Of a DNA stretch of 64,000 nt, positions 1-12,389 are shown piece by piece. A program made the position numbers and the translations under genes. How positions within the stretch are numbered: the first letter of the stretch is position 1; every line of letters begins with the position of its first letter. The stretch is from Erythroxylum novogranatense (lineage: Eukaryota; Streptophyta; Magnoliopsida; Malpighiales; Erythroxylaceae): contig CM057234.1 of assembly GCA_029891385.1 (NCBI GenBank), positions 25,716,350-25,780,349 on the forward strand, given 5' to 3'. The notes under the pieces are model-generated. The model ran no database searches and was not told the origin of the DNA. It saw only the letters and a list, made by a program, of their open reading frames with translations.

Positions 1-2950
1 AAAACTGAAACTTTCGGATTGCCCGAAGGCACTTTTCAAAATCTTACTTTCAAACTTTTTATATCATAACATCAAATAGTGTCAATAATTGACACATTCT
101 CATAACACAGGAAAATCATATAACAATTTTAATGCAATTCAAATCATCAATTTAATCACACATCGCAATCAATCAAAATTCATAACAATGAATGCAATAA
201 TTCCTTTGAGTCATAATTCAAACTTATTCAAAATTTACAAAGCATGTTTCTCAAATTATTCAAATAATTTGAAAACCCTGAATTTTATAAACCTTGCATT
301 TTCTAAAAATCATTTCCACAATAAGGAATTTAATCCTTCGAAATCATAATTTTTCAAACATTTATATGTTTATCAAAAATTCGCTTCTTAAATTTTCAAT
401 TTCACATGTTTAGCTTAAAATTCAACAAATAAATATACTACCCACCTCGAATCGATGCTAGAAACTCGTTCCTAGCTCCAATTTGATCAATTCTTCTTTC
501 CTTCTTCCAATTAAATTTTCCCTAAACCAATTTCATCAAAATTCAACCTCATAAATAACATAATTCTTAAAATTGATGTCATAATTCATCAATTCATACT
601 AATTCCAAGACATTTAAATCATCAATTTCTAAAATCCCTAAATTTCAAATTTGACCTAAGCCAATTCACTCAAATTCAATATCAAAAAATTACAATTTCT
701 TCAAAATTGATATCATATTTCACAAACCCATACTATTATCTATGATTCTACATTAATAATTCACAAAATCTCCAAATTCACAAATTTGGCATAATCCCTA
801 ACTCACATAAATCCAAAATTAAATCCAATTAATCATGATATCTTCAAAATTGAGCTCATAATCCATGAACACATATCATTTCCCATATTTCTAAACCAAG
901 AACTCATCAAAAATCACACATTAAATTTTCAACCTCACCTCATTTTTCACTGAAATCTGACTTTTCTTGGCTTGGAAGGAAGCTCTTGTGCTCCTCCACC
1001 TTTTTCTCTCTTGGGACAATCCCAAAATCCTTCTTCAATTGGTAGAAAAATCAAAATTTTACCTTTCTCTCTCATCTTTCTCCATGGCCGAAGCTTCTCC
1101 TCCATTCTTCTTCTTATTTTGTTCTTCTTTCCTTCAAAGTGCCAGCTCTACTTTAACAAAAACGACATCTCCCTTTTTATATATAATGCCTTGTCATTTA
1201 ATGATAGTCAATTGACCAAAATGCCCCTAACATTTACTTTAAGTCATGCTTACTTACGAATCTGATTCGCACTATCAATTTGAAGAAATTTGTCAAAACT
1301 TCCTTTTAGAAAAATGTTCCTCTATGTCTTAATTTCATAACGCCACAAAAATCATCCAATTCGGAGCACTACTTCAAAAGTTATGCTCAAAACATTTCAG
1401 ATATGTTCATATTCTAACACATTTTCCATGTACGATTTTTTCCATCAAGAAATTAACATTCTTAATCCAAATATTGAAACTCGATGTCTTCATAAAAATT
1501 GTAGCCCTATTTCTCTAGTTTGATCCAAAACAAGAATCACATTATTTAGATTTCTAGAGCAAAAGTTATGCTCAAAATACTTTCAGATGTTCTTAATCCA
1601 AAACTGCAAACTAATCCGAACTTCAATTCAGAAATTTTAAAGTCTTAGGGGCAAAATTGAAATTTCATTTCTTTATATGATTTGTAGCCCCATGTCTTAA
1701 TTTTATTTCGCCTTAAGAATCACTTCAATCGGATCACCACAGATCCCGAATTTCTCAAAATACTGAACTATGTTCGGAAAAATTCTCGACTTACTTTGAT
1801 TAAATTAATCACCCTTAATTTAATCTCAAAAATTCATAATTTTTTATGAGGATGTAGATAATTGTCCTAGGAATCCAACGCCGCAAGAATCAACTCAATC
1901 GGATGTCGGACGGAAAAGATATAAGCAAAAGAGTGGAGTATGTTCAGAAAATCGCTTTTTTTAGAAAATTTGGGAAGTCGCGATCGTGCACATGCACGAC
2001 CACGATATCCGCATGTACTAGCGGAGTCGCGATCGTGCGCATGCACGATCGCAACATTCCTGTGGAACCCCATAGTCGCGATCGTGCGCATGCACGACCG
2101 CGACATCGTAATGGACCTGTGCCCCTTTTTTTTTTTAACCCCATATTTTTTGACTCAGAACTCCAAATTTTGCAAACTTGGTATCAATAGATAGCTGAAA
2201 GAAAGATCTACAACTTTTATAAAAAACTCGAAAATCAATTTCATCTCTAAAATGATCAAATTTCTAATCAAAGATTCCTTCCATTTAAATTATGTCCTAA
2301 GCCATAATTCAACTTTGAAAAATCCTATCTTTCAACTCCAAAGTCCAAATATTTCATATTTTATATCAATGCAAAGCTTGGAAAGTCCTCTACAACTTTC
2401 ATGAAGGACATAAAAATCAATTTGACCTCTAAGGAAGTAAATTTTTCAGTCAAACTTTCTATCCTCTAACAATCATGCTAAAACCATAACACAAACTTGT
2501 AAAAATCATAACTTATTATTCCTTGATCGAAAAATTCTATAATTTATATCCAAATAAAGATCAAATCACAATCTTCAACTTTCATGAAGAACTTCAAGGC
2601 TAAATTAACCTCTAACTAGGTAAATTTTCCAATCAAAACTTTAGTCATAACATAAGTCAACCGATAACACACCTAAACTTTGACTGATCATAACTTTCAC
2701 TCCCGATATCGAAAAATTGCAAACTTTATGGCTACAGAAAGCTCTTAACATAATCTACAAGTTTCATGTAAATCATTGTCTCAAATTATGCCTAAATCTA
2801 AAGTCAACTCTCTAAGGTCAAAAAGTCAAACTTTTCAATTCTTCATCTTCTCACACTTTCTCTCTTTATTTCTTGATTTTCAACTTAATTTCAATCAACT
2901 CATCCACTTTTGAATATTTCTTATTTTTACTCAAAAATCAAGGTCCAACA
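1..2950 (-). repeat. 3' LTR of copy 1, truncated by window
   Basis: It aligns over its full visible length to 4971-7924 with scattered substitutions and small indels. It ends on the plus strand in TCCAACA next to the polypurine tract, so it is the 3' LTR of a minus-strand element. About 1.5 kb of this LTR should lie left of the window. It contains three GC-rich palindromes (1977-2104). Confidence 0.85.
1977..2104. repeat. Three GC-rich imperfect palindromes in the 3' LTR
   Basis: Three 30-base copies start at 1977, 2026 and 2075, exactly 49 bases apart. Each starts GTCGCGATCGTGC and continues into a near-complementary arm around a GCAT or ACAT centre, so each can fold into a hairpin. Their base composition contrasts sharply with the AT-rich surroundings. 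Confidence 0.8.
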
Positions 2951-2970
2951 TTTCTCCCCCTCTTAAAAGA
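2951..2970 (-). other. Polypurine tract of copy 1
   Basis: On the minus strand this reads as a run of A and G with a GGGGGAGAAA end directly before the LTR TGTTGGACC. This is the expected plus-strand primer site. The same tract occurs at 45300-45320 in copy 2. Confidence 0.8.
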
Positions 2971-3473
2971 ATTTCGTCCCCGAAATTCATACTTAATTAA
3001 ACTCCAAGTAACTCATCCTTACGTATAATTTCTTTCTAAACAAAGATCATCAAACACTTTTTTCAATCACTTTTTCTTATCTAATTTCCTCATCATATAA
3101 ATATCTCAATCTCTTCACCATATTTTACTTCTTGTATCTCATACCATCCATATCATATCAAATCACTATATTCATAACTCATTATTTCTTCACATATGGA
3201 CACAAGTCATTGGTCCATTTCTTAAGGAACCCTAATATGGTTCAATCATCATTTAATCTTTCTCATTATGTCATCTTTCATATAGTCATTCTTTCATCTC
3301 ACAGAAGTATAGTCTATATCAATTTCTCCAAATTCATCATGAAATTCAAATCACATAATCACACAAATTCATGAAAATGTCCTTCACATCAAAATCACAT
3401 TCACTATATAACCTTACAAACTCTTTCAATTTCTTACTCATACATATACGCCTAAGTAAGATCATATTACTGG

Positions 3474-3485
3474 GCTCTGATACCA
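3474..3485 (-). other. Primer binding site, initiator-Met tRNA, copy 1
   Basis: The minus strand reads TGGTATCAGAGC, the standard plant initiator-Met primer site, four bases inside the 5' LTR. It fixes the orientation of the element. Confidence 0.85.
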
Positions 3486-3489
3486 TCTA

Positions 3490-6400
3490 TGGTGGGACCC
3501 GATCCAGGAACCGGATCCCAACCGAAAAAGCAGAACAAAAAACGGAATGCGGAAGACATAATGCAAAGCGAAGCACAAACTAAAGGGAATACGAATCGAC
3601 CAAAAGGGAAATTACAAACCGAAACGAAATCACAAAGCGAAACATAAGGCGAAACTGAAAGCAAATCGGATCACCAAGCGAATCGAATCAAATCAAACAA
3701 AAAGTAGCGAAGCGGATCGAATACAAATCGAAAGCGGAAACAACACATAAAGAAACGGAGCTGACATCCGAAAACAAAGAACATAGAAACACAATCGCGT
3801 TGGAAACACTAAGACATTCCAAATCCAGTATAATCTTTTTTTTTCTTTTTCTTATGTTCATTTTTCCTCGAAGTCAATCAAAACATACAATTTCCTTTAT
3901 CTTGGAAATTTATTCATTTTAGAATTTCACTCAAATCATAACAAACTTCTTAACATTTATACCAATCTCATAAATCCATCTTTCATACATCCAAATCTTA
4001 TTTTTATTCATTTTCAATTTATCTAACGAAATTTCGGCAGCATAACGGCTGCCTTTGACCTAACCCAAAACCTGCAAAGGTTCAAAATACACTTCTAAAA
4101 TTTTCAATCAAATATACAAACATCAAAATCCATCGGACCCTCCGTCCGAGATCTCAGCACACACAAACGCAAACCTAATTCTAAAACACTTTCGTAACTG
4201 CAATTCAATCTACTAGTCTTATAACTCAATCTCATTTTCAAATTCATACACAATTTCATATACAATCTCACACTCTCATCCATACCTTCTGAAATACATG
4301 CTCGAAATACATCATAATCACTTACTTAACGACAATTCAAGCCATAAACAAAATTAATATCCAAATCTCATTTCACATAAAAAAAATACAGACGATGCAA
4401 AATCGGACCAAACGTCTTCACATTCTTTCATCCGATCTCCTGCTCGAAACCTGAAGATGGGGATGAAAGGGGGGGTGAGCTCGGAAGCTCGTGGATAATA
4501 TATTTATAAATTGAACAATAAGCGGAAAAACTTATTTTCAAGAAGTTTGTCATTTTTAAACATTTTACGGTGAAACCTTTCAAAGCTTATTTTTCAAATC
4601 TTTCACTTTTCAAATCATTTATAAAACATTTCCAAAATCTTACATTTGCAAATCTTATCTTCTCATTTTTCAAAATTCCCAATTCTTTCTTATTTCACGA
4701 TCAAACTGAAAAGCATGAATGCATCACACCAAATCACAAAACACATAAAATCATAAACCAAACACATAAAACACATCAAACGGTTTGGGTGGGTTCTAAC
4801 AGAACGTACTGCACATTCTCGCATAGCGGTTCTGTGCAGCCATGAAAGAAGGGGAGTCCGAAATCGGAACTCCTAAATCACTTGCGGGCAGCCGGGAGAA
4901 GGCTATAACAGATAGAGACAGTGCACTGACTCACGAAAGGGACCTAACCAAACCCACTTAACACATAATTTAAAATTGAAACTTTCGGATTGCCCGAAGG
5001 CACTTTTCGAAATCTTACTTTCAAACTTTTTATATCATAACATTAAATAGTGTCAATACTTGACACATTCTCATAACATAGGAAAATCATATAACAATTT
5101 TAATGCAATTCAAATCATCAATTTAATCACACATCGCAATCAATCAAAATTCATAACAATGAATGCAATAATTCCTTTGAGTCATAATTCAAACTTATTC
5201 AAAATTTACAAAGCACGTTTCTCAAATTATTCAAATAATTTGAAAACCATGAATTTTATAAACCTTGCATTTTCTAAAAATCATTTCCACAATAAGGAAT
5301 TTAATCATTCGAAATCATAATTTTTCAAACATTTATATGTTTATCAAAAATTCACTTCTTAAATTTTCAATTTCACATGTTTAGCTTAAAATTCAACAAA
5401 TAAATATACTACCCACCTCGAATCGATGCCAGAAACTCGTTCCTAACTCCAATTTGATCAATTCTTCTCTCCTTCTTCCAATTAAATTTTTTCTAAAGCA
5501 ATTTCATCTAAATTCAACCTCATAAATAACATAATTCTTAAAATTGATGTCATAATTCATCAATTCATACTAATTCCAAGACATTTAAATCACCAATTTC
5601 TAAAATCCCAAAATTTCAAATTTGACCTAAGCCAATTCACTCAAATTCAATATCATAAATCACAATTTCTTCAAAATTGATATCATATTTCACAAACCCA
5701 TACTATTATCTATGATTCTACATCAATAATTCACAAAATCTCCAAAATCACAAATTTGGCATAATCCCTAACTCACATAAATCCAAAATTAAATCCAATT
5801 AATCATGATATCTTCAAAATTGAGCTCATAATCCATGAACCCATATCATTTCCCATATTTCTAAACCAAGAACTCATCAAAAATCACACATTAAATTTTC
5901 AACCTCACCTCATTTTTCACTGAAATTCGACTTTTCTTAGCTTGGAAGGAAGCTCTTGTGCTCCTCCACCTTTTTCTCTCTTGGGACAATCCCAAAATCC
6001 TTCTTCAATTGGTAGAAAAATCGAATTTTTACCTTTCTCTCTCATCTTTCTCCATGGCCGAAGCTTCTCCTCCATTCTTCTTCTTATTTTGTTCTTCTTT
6101 CCTTCAAAGTGCCAGCTCTCCTTTAACAAAAACGGCATCTCCCTTTTTATATATAATGCCTTGTCATTTAATGATAGTCAATTGACCAAAATGCCCCTAA
6201 CATTTACTTTAAGTCATGCTTACTTACGGATCTGATTCGCACTATCAATTTGAAGAAATTTGTCAAAACTTCCTTCTAGAAAAATGTTCCTCTATGTCTT
6301 AATTTCATAATGCCACAAAAATAATCCAATTTGGAGCACTACTTCAAAAGTTATGCTCAAAACATTTCAGATATGTTCATATTCTAACACATTTTCCATG

Positions 6401-7924
6401 TACGATTTTTCTATCAAGAAATTAACATTCTTAATCCAAATATTGAAACTCAATGTCTTCATAAAAATTGTAGCTCTATTTCTCTAGTTTGATCCAAAAC
6501 AAGAATCACATTATTTCGATTTCCAGAGCAAAAGTTATGCTCAAAATACTTTCAGATGTTCTTAATCCAAAACTGCACACTAATCCGAACTTCAATTCAA
6601 AAATTTTAAAGTCTTAGGGGCAAAATTGAAATTTCATTTCTTTATATGATTTGTATCCCCATGTCTTAATTTTATTTCGCCTCAAGAATCACTTCAATCG
6701 GATCACCACAGATCCCGAATTTCTCAAAATACTGAACTATGTTCGAAAAAATTCCCGACTCACTTTAATTAAATTAATCACCCTTAATTTAATCTCAAAA
6801 ATTCATAATTTTTCATGAGGATGTAGATAATTGTCTTAGGAATCAAACGTCGCAAGAATCAACTCAATCGGATGTCGGACGGAAAAGATATAAGCAAAAG
6901 AGTGGAGTATGTTCAGAAAATCGCTTTTCTTAGAAAATTTGGGAAGTCGCGATCGTGCACATGCACGACCGCGATATCCGCATGGACCAGCGGAGTCGCG
7001 ATCGTGCGCATGCACAATCACGACATTCCGGTGGAACCCCATAGTCGCGATCGTGCGCATGCACGACCGCGACATCGCAGTGGACCTGCGCCCTTTTTTT
7101 TTTTTTAAACCTCATATTTTTTGACTCAGAACTCCAAATTTTGTAAACTTGGTATCAATAGAAAGCTGAAAGAAAGATCTACAACTTTCATGAAAAACTC
7201 GAAAATCAATTTCATCTCTAAAATGATCAAATTTCTAATCAAAGATTCCCTCCATTTAAATTATGTCCTAAGCTATAACTCAACTTTGAAAAATCCTATC
7301 TTTCAACTCCAAAGTCCAAATATTTCATATTTTATATCAATGCAAAGCTTGGAAAGTCCTCTACAACTTTCATGAAGGACATAAAAATCAATTTGACCTC
7401 TAAGGAAGTAAATTTTGCAGTCAAACATTCTGTCCTCTAACAATCATGCTAAAACCATAACATAAACTTGTAAAAATCATAACTTATTATTCCTTGATCG
7501 AAAAATTCTATACTTTATATTGAAATAAAGATCAAATCACAATCTTCAACTTTTATGAAGAACTTCAAGGCTAAATTAACCTCTAACTAGGTAAATTTTC
7601 CAGTCAAAACTTTAGTCATAACATAAGTCAACCGATAACACACCTAAACTTTGACTGATCATAACTTTCACTCCCGATATCGACAAATTGCAAACTTTAT
7701 GGCTACAGAAAACTCTTAACATAATCTACAAGTTACATGTAGATCATTTTATCAAATTATGCCTAAATCAAAAGTCAACCCTCCAAAGTCAAAAAGTCAA
7801 GCTTTTCACAATTCTTCATCTTCTCACACTTTCTCTCTTTATTTCTTGATTTTCAACTTAATTTCAATCAACTCATCCACTTTTGAATATTTCTTATTTT
7901 TACTCAAAAAATCGGGATCCAGCA
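3490..7924 (-). repeat. 5' LTR of copy 1 (4435 bp)
   Basis: Complete LTR. The plus-strand left end starts TGGTGGGACCC four bases after the primer site, and the right end is GGATCCAGCA, so the terminal TG/CA is present. The stretch 3490-4970 has no partner in the window because the other LTR is cut. Three GC-rich palindromes lie at 6946-7073 and a set of diverged subrepeats at about 7100-7760. Confidence 0.85.
6946..7073. repeat. Three GC-rich imperfect palindromes in the 5' LTR
   Basis: These are the counterparts of 1977-2104, with copies starting at 6946, 6995 and 7044, again 49 bases apart. The middle copy has decayed in its right arm (CACAATCACGAC instead of CACGATCGC). Confidence 0.8.
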
Positions 7925-7929
7925 CACAT

Positions 7930-8740
7930 TCCCTCCACAAATCATGTCCACTGACTTTTTCACTATGCCCACTCGGGAGTGGCTCATTAGAAATCTCCAA
8001 AACCATCGAATAATACTTAGATATGATTGGTTTATTCTTTTTTGTACTACTTGTTGGTTCCTATGGGCATGAAGAAATATTGCCCTTTTTGATGAATATT
8101 TTAATTAGTCGTCCTCACCAATCTATAACATTTTGACATATGCACATCAGATCCACAAGTCGTTTGTTTGGCAAAGTAGAGCTGATATCACCCGTCAACA
8201 AGAGCAACTTATCAAATGGTGCAAACCTCCTACTGGGTGGGTAAAATTAAACACGGATAGAGCATGCAAACGATCCTCGTCCTCAGCCACAGTAGGTGGC
8301 CTTATACGTGATAGTGCAGGTGCTTAGTTTGGAGGCTTCATCCAGAATCTTGGCTGGTGCTCCTCTGTGTCTGTGGAACTTTGGGGAGTTTTTTTTCCGG
8401 ACTCACGCTCACTTGGAATCTGGGTTATCTCCGGATCGAACTCGAAGTGGATTCTATAGCAGTGATCAATATCCTGTCTTCCTTGACTAACTGATCAATG
8501 GCTCTTAATCTGATAGTCATGGGTATTAATGAACTATTTACTCGGAACTGAATTGTTGTACATTAACATATCTATCGAGAGAGCAACAGATGTGTCGACT
8601 GACTCACTAACTTTGCAGAACATTTTGATATAGTAATCACTTTTTTGATACTACATCCATTGGGTGCCACTCTATCCTTTTAGAGGATATGTCGAGGGTC
8701 TGTTTCCTTAAACTAGTCATGTAATATGTCTCGTGGATCT
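7930..8740 (+). pseudogene. LINE reverse-transcriptase tail with RNase H domain, relic
   Basis: Three frames read as pieces of the RNase H-like domain at the C-terminus of plant L1-type LINE proteins. Around 8010-8110 the reading is LFCTTCWFLWAWRNIALFD, the tryptophan-rich linker. At 8200-8330 it includes KPPTGWVKLNTD and GGLIRDSAG, with the first catalytic Asp. At 8400-8490 it includes RIELEVDSIAVINIL, and at 8555-8660 IYREQQ/NRC-like and LHPLGAT. Frame changes around 8330 and 8395 and a stop where WL is expected near 8600 show it is dead. It directly abuts the LTR element, so the LINE was probably interrupted by that insertion. Confidence 0.75.
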
Positions 8741-10698
8741 TTCCTTTTAATTAAAAAACCTCTTATAAAAGAGATCTTTAGCACTTTCTTTATTTCTTAA
8801 TTACTCTTCAAGAGGTCATTTTCATTTATGGTAAAATAATGCAATCATTTAGGAGTTATAACTTACAAAGAAACCAGGTAGTTGAAGAAGACCAAATGAT
8901 GTCGTTAGACATACAGTGACCTATGCCTAAAACGTCATAGTTTAGCTAACATACAGTGATGCTAGGACATTTTCTTTCTGCAAGGTTCTGGTTATGGGTT
9001 TCTTGAGGCACACCATAAGTACTAAGACTTGTGTGGGCGAGCCCTTATCCACATTTGGCTTTTCTAGGTTCAGTTACATTGCTTGTTTGTATATTTTTGT
9101 GAGTATTGTTTTTTTTTTGTTTTATGTTTGGGTTTCTAGAAAAGTCTCTCTAGCCAGCCAATCGCTAGACTGCGGCAAGCCTACATCCAAAATCGTATGA
9201 GGGATCAAAAAATTGCCAGATTAACTGTTGTTTTGTCTTAAACAATCAAAGGTATGTGAGCAATTAAGCATTTTCGTTTTGGCATGGGTGCAAGTAAGCT
9301 ATCTTTTTTTTCTCTACTTTACTCCCAGCAGATACCCCGTTACATCTGTTGCTTTCTCTTTGTATACCTCTTGCGCAAGTCCTGAGTTTTTCAGATATAG
9401 GTTTTGGGAGGTCAAGATTCTTTGGATATGGTGTGTTTACTTATGTTGTGAGTAGTAGCCATTGTTTATGCGAATCATTAGTAAGTTTCTTGCATGGATT
9501 TTTTTTAATGGCTGTGGGAGGTTCGAATTGTGGAGATTCTTAGCAACTACTTTCCTTACAACTAGTATCTTTCTTTTTTAGTCACTTACTAAAGCTCACC
9601 TTTTTCTTTGACATGAAAAAGAGGTTTTCTGGTATTAAGGTGTTACTGGTTTTCTTTGTTGGTATTCCTTATGGAGGGTGTAGCTTGCATACTTGTTCTC
9701 TGTATACATGTTTAACAACTCTCTAACTTAGTTTCTCTATACTTGTAAGTTAGATGTTTCCGTTAGATGGGAGGGTTAGTACAGACAGACGGTTAGCAAC
9801 TTCAGTTGTGTCACTAATTGAAGGCAAGGCTTGCGTAGCTCGTAAGGTAGTTTGGTGTGGAGTTCTTTACGTAGAAAGAAGCAGGTTGTAGTTGTACATG
9901 GCAAGAGAGAGGGAGAGAAAGGAAGAATGTGTGTTTTGAAAAGTCTTTTTGTCGTTTGCACAATACATTTATTAACATTTTGCTGAAATAGCTTTTCGTC
10001 ATTGGAAACCTGTGAAATTTGTGTTTCCCTTAATTGGGACTATCTCCAACTATGTCGTAGCTTAGGACAGTTCGTGTACCTATGTGCAAAAAAGGCTGCA
10101 GATCGTTGATAGGATAGAACCCTCTTCCATCAGTCTTATCCTTTTGCTTCCCATTAATAGCAAACGCCTTTGTCTTACACGACATCCTTGGTTAGTCTAG
10201 GTTGTTTTATTTGTGTGGATTATAAAGTATAGCATGCAACTTTCTTTCTATCTGTGGAATCTCTCCTTACTAGGCCTGGAAACTTTCTCGCTAGACACCT
10301 CAATTTTTTCCTTGTGAGCTCTTTCATTGTGACGAGAACGTGTGTGTGTCTACAGGACTGAGGGCACCTTCGGTTGGCACACTAGTTATTACTTTCCTCC
10401 TTTTTATTTTATTACTTTTTTAGTATTGTTTAACTATATTTTTCTATCTGTATTAGCATTTTAATATTTATTATTAGGAGTTTTATTAGTACTATTACCA
10501 TTAGTATTATTTTCTGTATTTTATATGTATAAATACATTTTGTTATTTCTATTATTATTATTTCTATTTAGTGTTGTTGTTTTTATTGTCATTTATTTAT
10601 GCTTCTACTGAAATTTTATTTACTTAATAATTTTCTGAGTTAGTTTTACCTATTCTCTTTGTAACCTGCATCATTCTTATATTGTCTTTTTTATATAT
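8741..10698. other. Intergenic stretch, nothing recognised
   Basis: This is about 2 kb of T-rich sequence. Short ORFs are present (for example 8994-9200 and 9228-9455), but none shows a recognisable domain or plausible exon signals, and several overlap in other frames. It may include the 3' tail of the preceding LINE relic. Confidence 0.5.
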
Positions 10699-10830
10699 GG
10701 GTCTACTAGAAACAATCTCTCTACTATGTAAGGATAAGGCTGCGTAATATAATACTTTCCTAGACCCTACTTTATTGCGGGACTTCAGATTGGATGTGAT
10801 GATGATGATAATGATGATTATCACGACCCT
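10699..10830 (+). mobile_element. SINE-like 3' end (Au/TS-type tail)
   Basis: The block begins GGGTCTACTAGAAACAATCT. It continues with AAGGATAAGGCTGCGTAA, CCTAGACCCTACTTTATTG and GGGACTTCAGATTGG, then ends in GATGATGATGATAATGATG. This order resembles, from memory, the conserved 3' half of the plant Au and TS SINE families, which end in a short simple repeat. No pol III A or B box is evident upstream, so it is probably a 5'-truncated copy, or the tail of a partner LINE. Confidence 0.5.
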
Positions 10831-11429
10831 TAGAGATGACGCTTTTCTTCGTGGGGATCTCATTGCATCTCCATGTATGAACCTCTTCCTTTCGTTTAGA
10901 TTACAAAAGTTATCCTTTATGGAGCCTCCAAATGGGTATACGATGGTCCGATTACATCTCCCAACTCAATTATTTATCAACCCAAAGGAAGTAACCTGGC
11001 TAGTAAGGAGGGGAATCTTCCTTCCTTATAAAATCAGGTTTCAATCTTGAACATTCTAGAAATAAAATTAAAATGTATTAATTAGATTTAGTAAATGCTT
11101 AACAAAATTGTAACACAAAACGTTGGGGTTAATTCCTTAAGAGCTCATGTGATTTACGCAATTATTAAATGCTCACTATAGTTTAAGTATTATCATTTAC
11201 ATTCATGAATTTTCAATATATTGCCAATTGGATTAAATGAAGGTTTGACTCATGGATGTGATGATATTTTTTTGATGATACTAATAATTTATATGTAGTA
11301 GAATTAAATAATATGTGAAATTTTAAATTTAATAAAAGATAAAAGCAATTTAATGAGCAAAGTCATTAAACGGAGCTAAATGAGCAAAATAAAAGTATTA
11401 AATATAACAAAATTAAACTTCAAATAGAT
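10831..11429. other. Intergenic stretch, nothing recognised
   Basis: AT-rich sequence without recognisable genes or element ends. The short ORF that crosses the SINE tail has no support. Confidence 0.4.
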
Positions 11430-11432
11430 TTA

Positions 11433-12133
11433 GTGCCTGTTTGGAAGGGCTTATATCAGTAGAGCTTTTGTCAGTAAAACTTTTTTTAGAAGAACTTTTC
11501 AAAGAAGTCAGTTGATTGTTTAGTTGTCATTTAAAAAAGATTTTTTAAAAAAAAACTTCATACAATAGACTGTTTGACAATATAAAAATAAAAGTACTTT
11601 TAATTTTAACAATATTTTATTCTATAATAAAATTATTTATGCATATAAATATTATTTAAGATATGTTAAACAATATACAAAGCACAATATATTAATTATT
11701 ATATAATTTTAAACTATATGAAACACAAATGAAAATATATCTAACCAAATCTTTTATATGGATTATAACATAAGTAAAACTAATATCAAAATAAATATTA
11801 AAACATATAAAAATCAAATATATTATATAAATCTCAAAATAAACATGAAGATATGTTTGTGGGTATAGTGGAAATTATGTGAAAAAATAAGGACAAAAGG
11901 GACTAAAAAATAGGCTCATTAATTGATCCGAAAATTTTATCTAAAAAAGTACTTTTTTATAAACTTCAAATTTGAGCTTCTTAAAAAGTCATATTTTGGC
12001 TGTCAAAAAAGGTATATCTACTAAAAAAGTGTTTTTTTTTTATTTTACAGCCAAATACTCATTTTCTTAAAAAAAGCTTTTGCGGTAGAAAAAAGTGCTT
12101 ATTCACTCTCCCAAAGCTCAACCAAATAGGCAC
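11433..12133. mobile_element. Tourist-like MITE, PIF/Harbinger type (701 bp)
   Basis: The left end reads GTGCCTGTTTGGAAGGGCTT, and the reverse complement of the right end reads GTGCCTATTTGGTTGAGCTT. These form an imperfect terminal inverted repeat. The trinucleotide TTA flanks both ends (11430-11432 and 12134-12136), the target duplication expected of PIF/Harbinger elements. The interior is AT-rich with no transposase, so the copy is non-autonomous. An hAT origin would need an 8-base duplication, which is absent. Confidence 0.65.
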
Positions 12134-12389
12134 TTAAATAAAGAACTAAAATAAGGAAGAAACAAACACTTCAAAAAATAACAAATTATTATTGTTAATT
12201 CAATTTTTACATTAATATTTATCTATTATTTCAAGGGTTTTTGTCATCACCTAGTCTAATGTCACTCTAGATAACGACAATGTCCTAATAGAATTCTCGC
12301 TAATATGTAGGGTCTAAAGAAATTCAGTAGTACACAATCTTACTTTTAATCAATATAGATGTTTTTGATAGACTCACAAGAAGAAAGAA

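Larger units (their letters stand above)
1..7924 (-). mobile_element. Giant-LTR non-autonomous retrotransposon, copy 1 (left end outside window)
   Basis: Two near-identical blocks (1-2950 and about 4971-7924) flank a short unique stretch at 2951-3489. The element reads on the minus strand. The 5' LTR is 3490-7924 and the 3' LTR is 1-2950, cut by the window edge. A 12-base match to the initiator-Met tRNA primer site lies at 3474-3485 and a purine tract (read on the minus strand) at 2951-2970, each where reverse transcription needs it. The 539-base interior has no gag or pol similarity and no credible ORF, so the element is non-autonomous and would need proteins from a relative. The LTR is about eight times longer than the interior. 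The target duplication cannot be checked because the left end is missing. Short ORFs inside the LTRs are chance readings. Confidence 0.85.

Noticed and set aside
89..349. ORF repeated at 5060-5320 with a nearly identical translation
   Set aside because: It is repeated only because both lie in the two LTRs of one element. The composition is AT-rich and there is no domain or start context.
1977..2104. Evenly spaced palindromic repeats as a CRISPR-like array
   Set aside because: Only three units, the intervals are near-identical between the two LTRs, and the setting is a plant LTR.
1867..2194. Several overlapping ORFs rich in Arg, Cys and His on both strands
   Set aside because: They are readings of the GC-rich palindromes, which stay open in many frames because of their composition.
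3474..3485. tRNA-Met match as a possible tRNA gene
   Set aside because: Only the 12-base primer-site complement is present, next to an LTR end. There is no cloverleaf.
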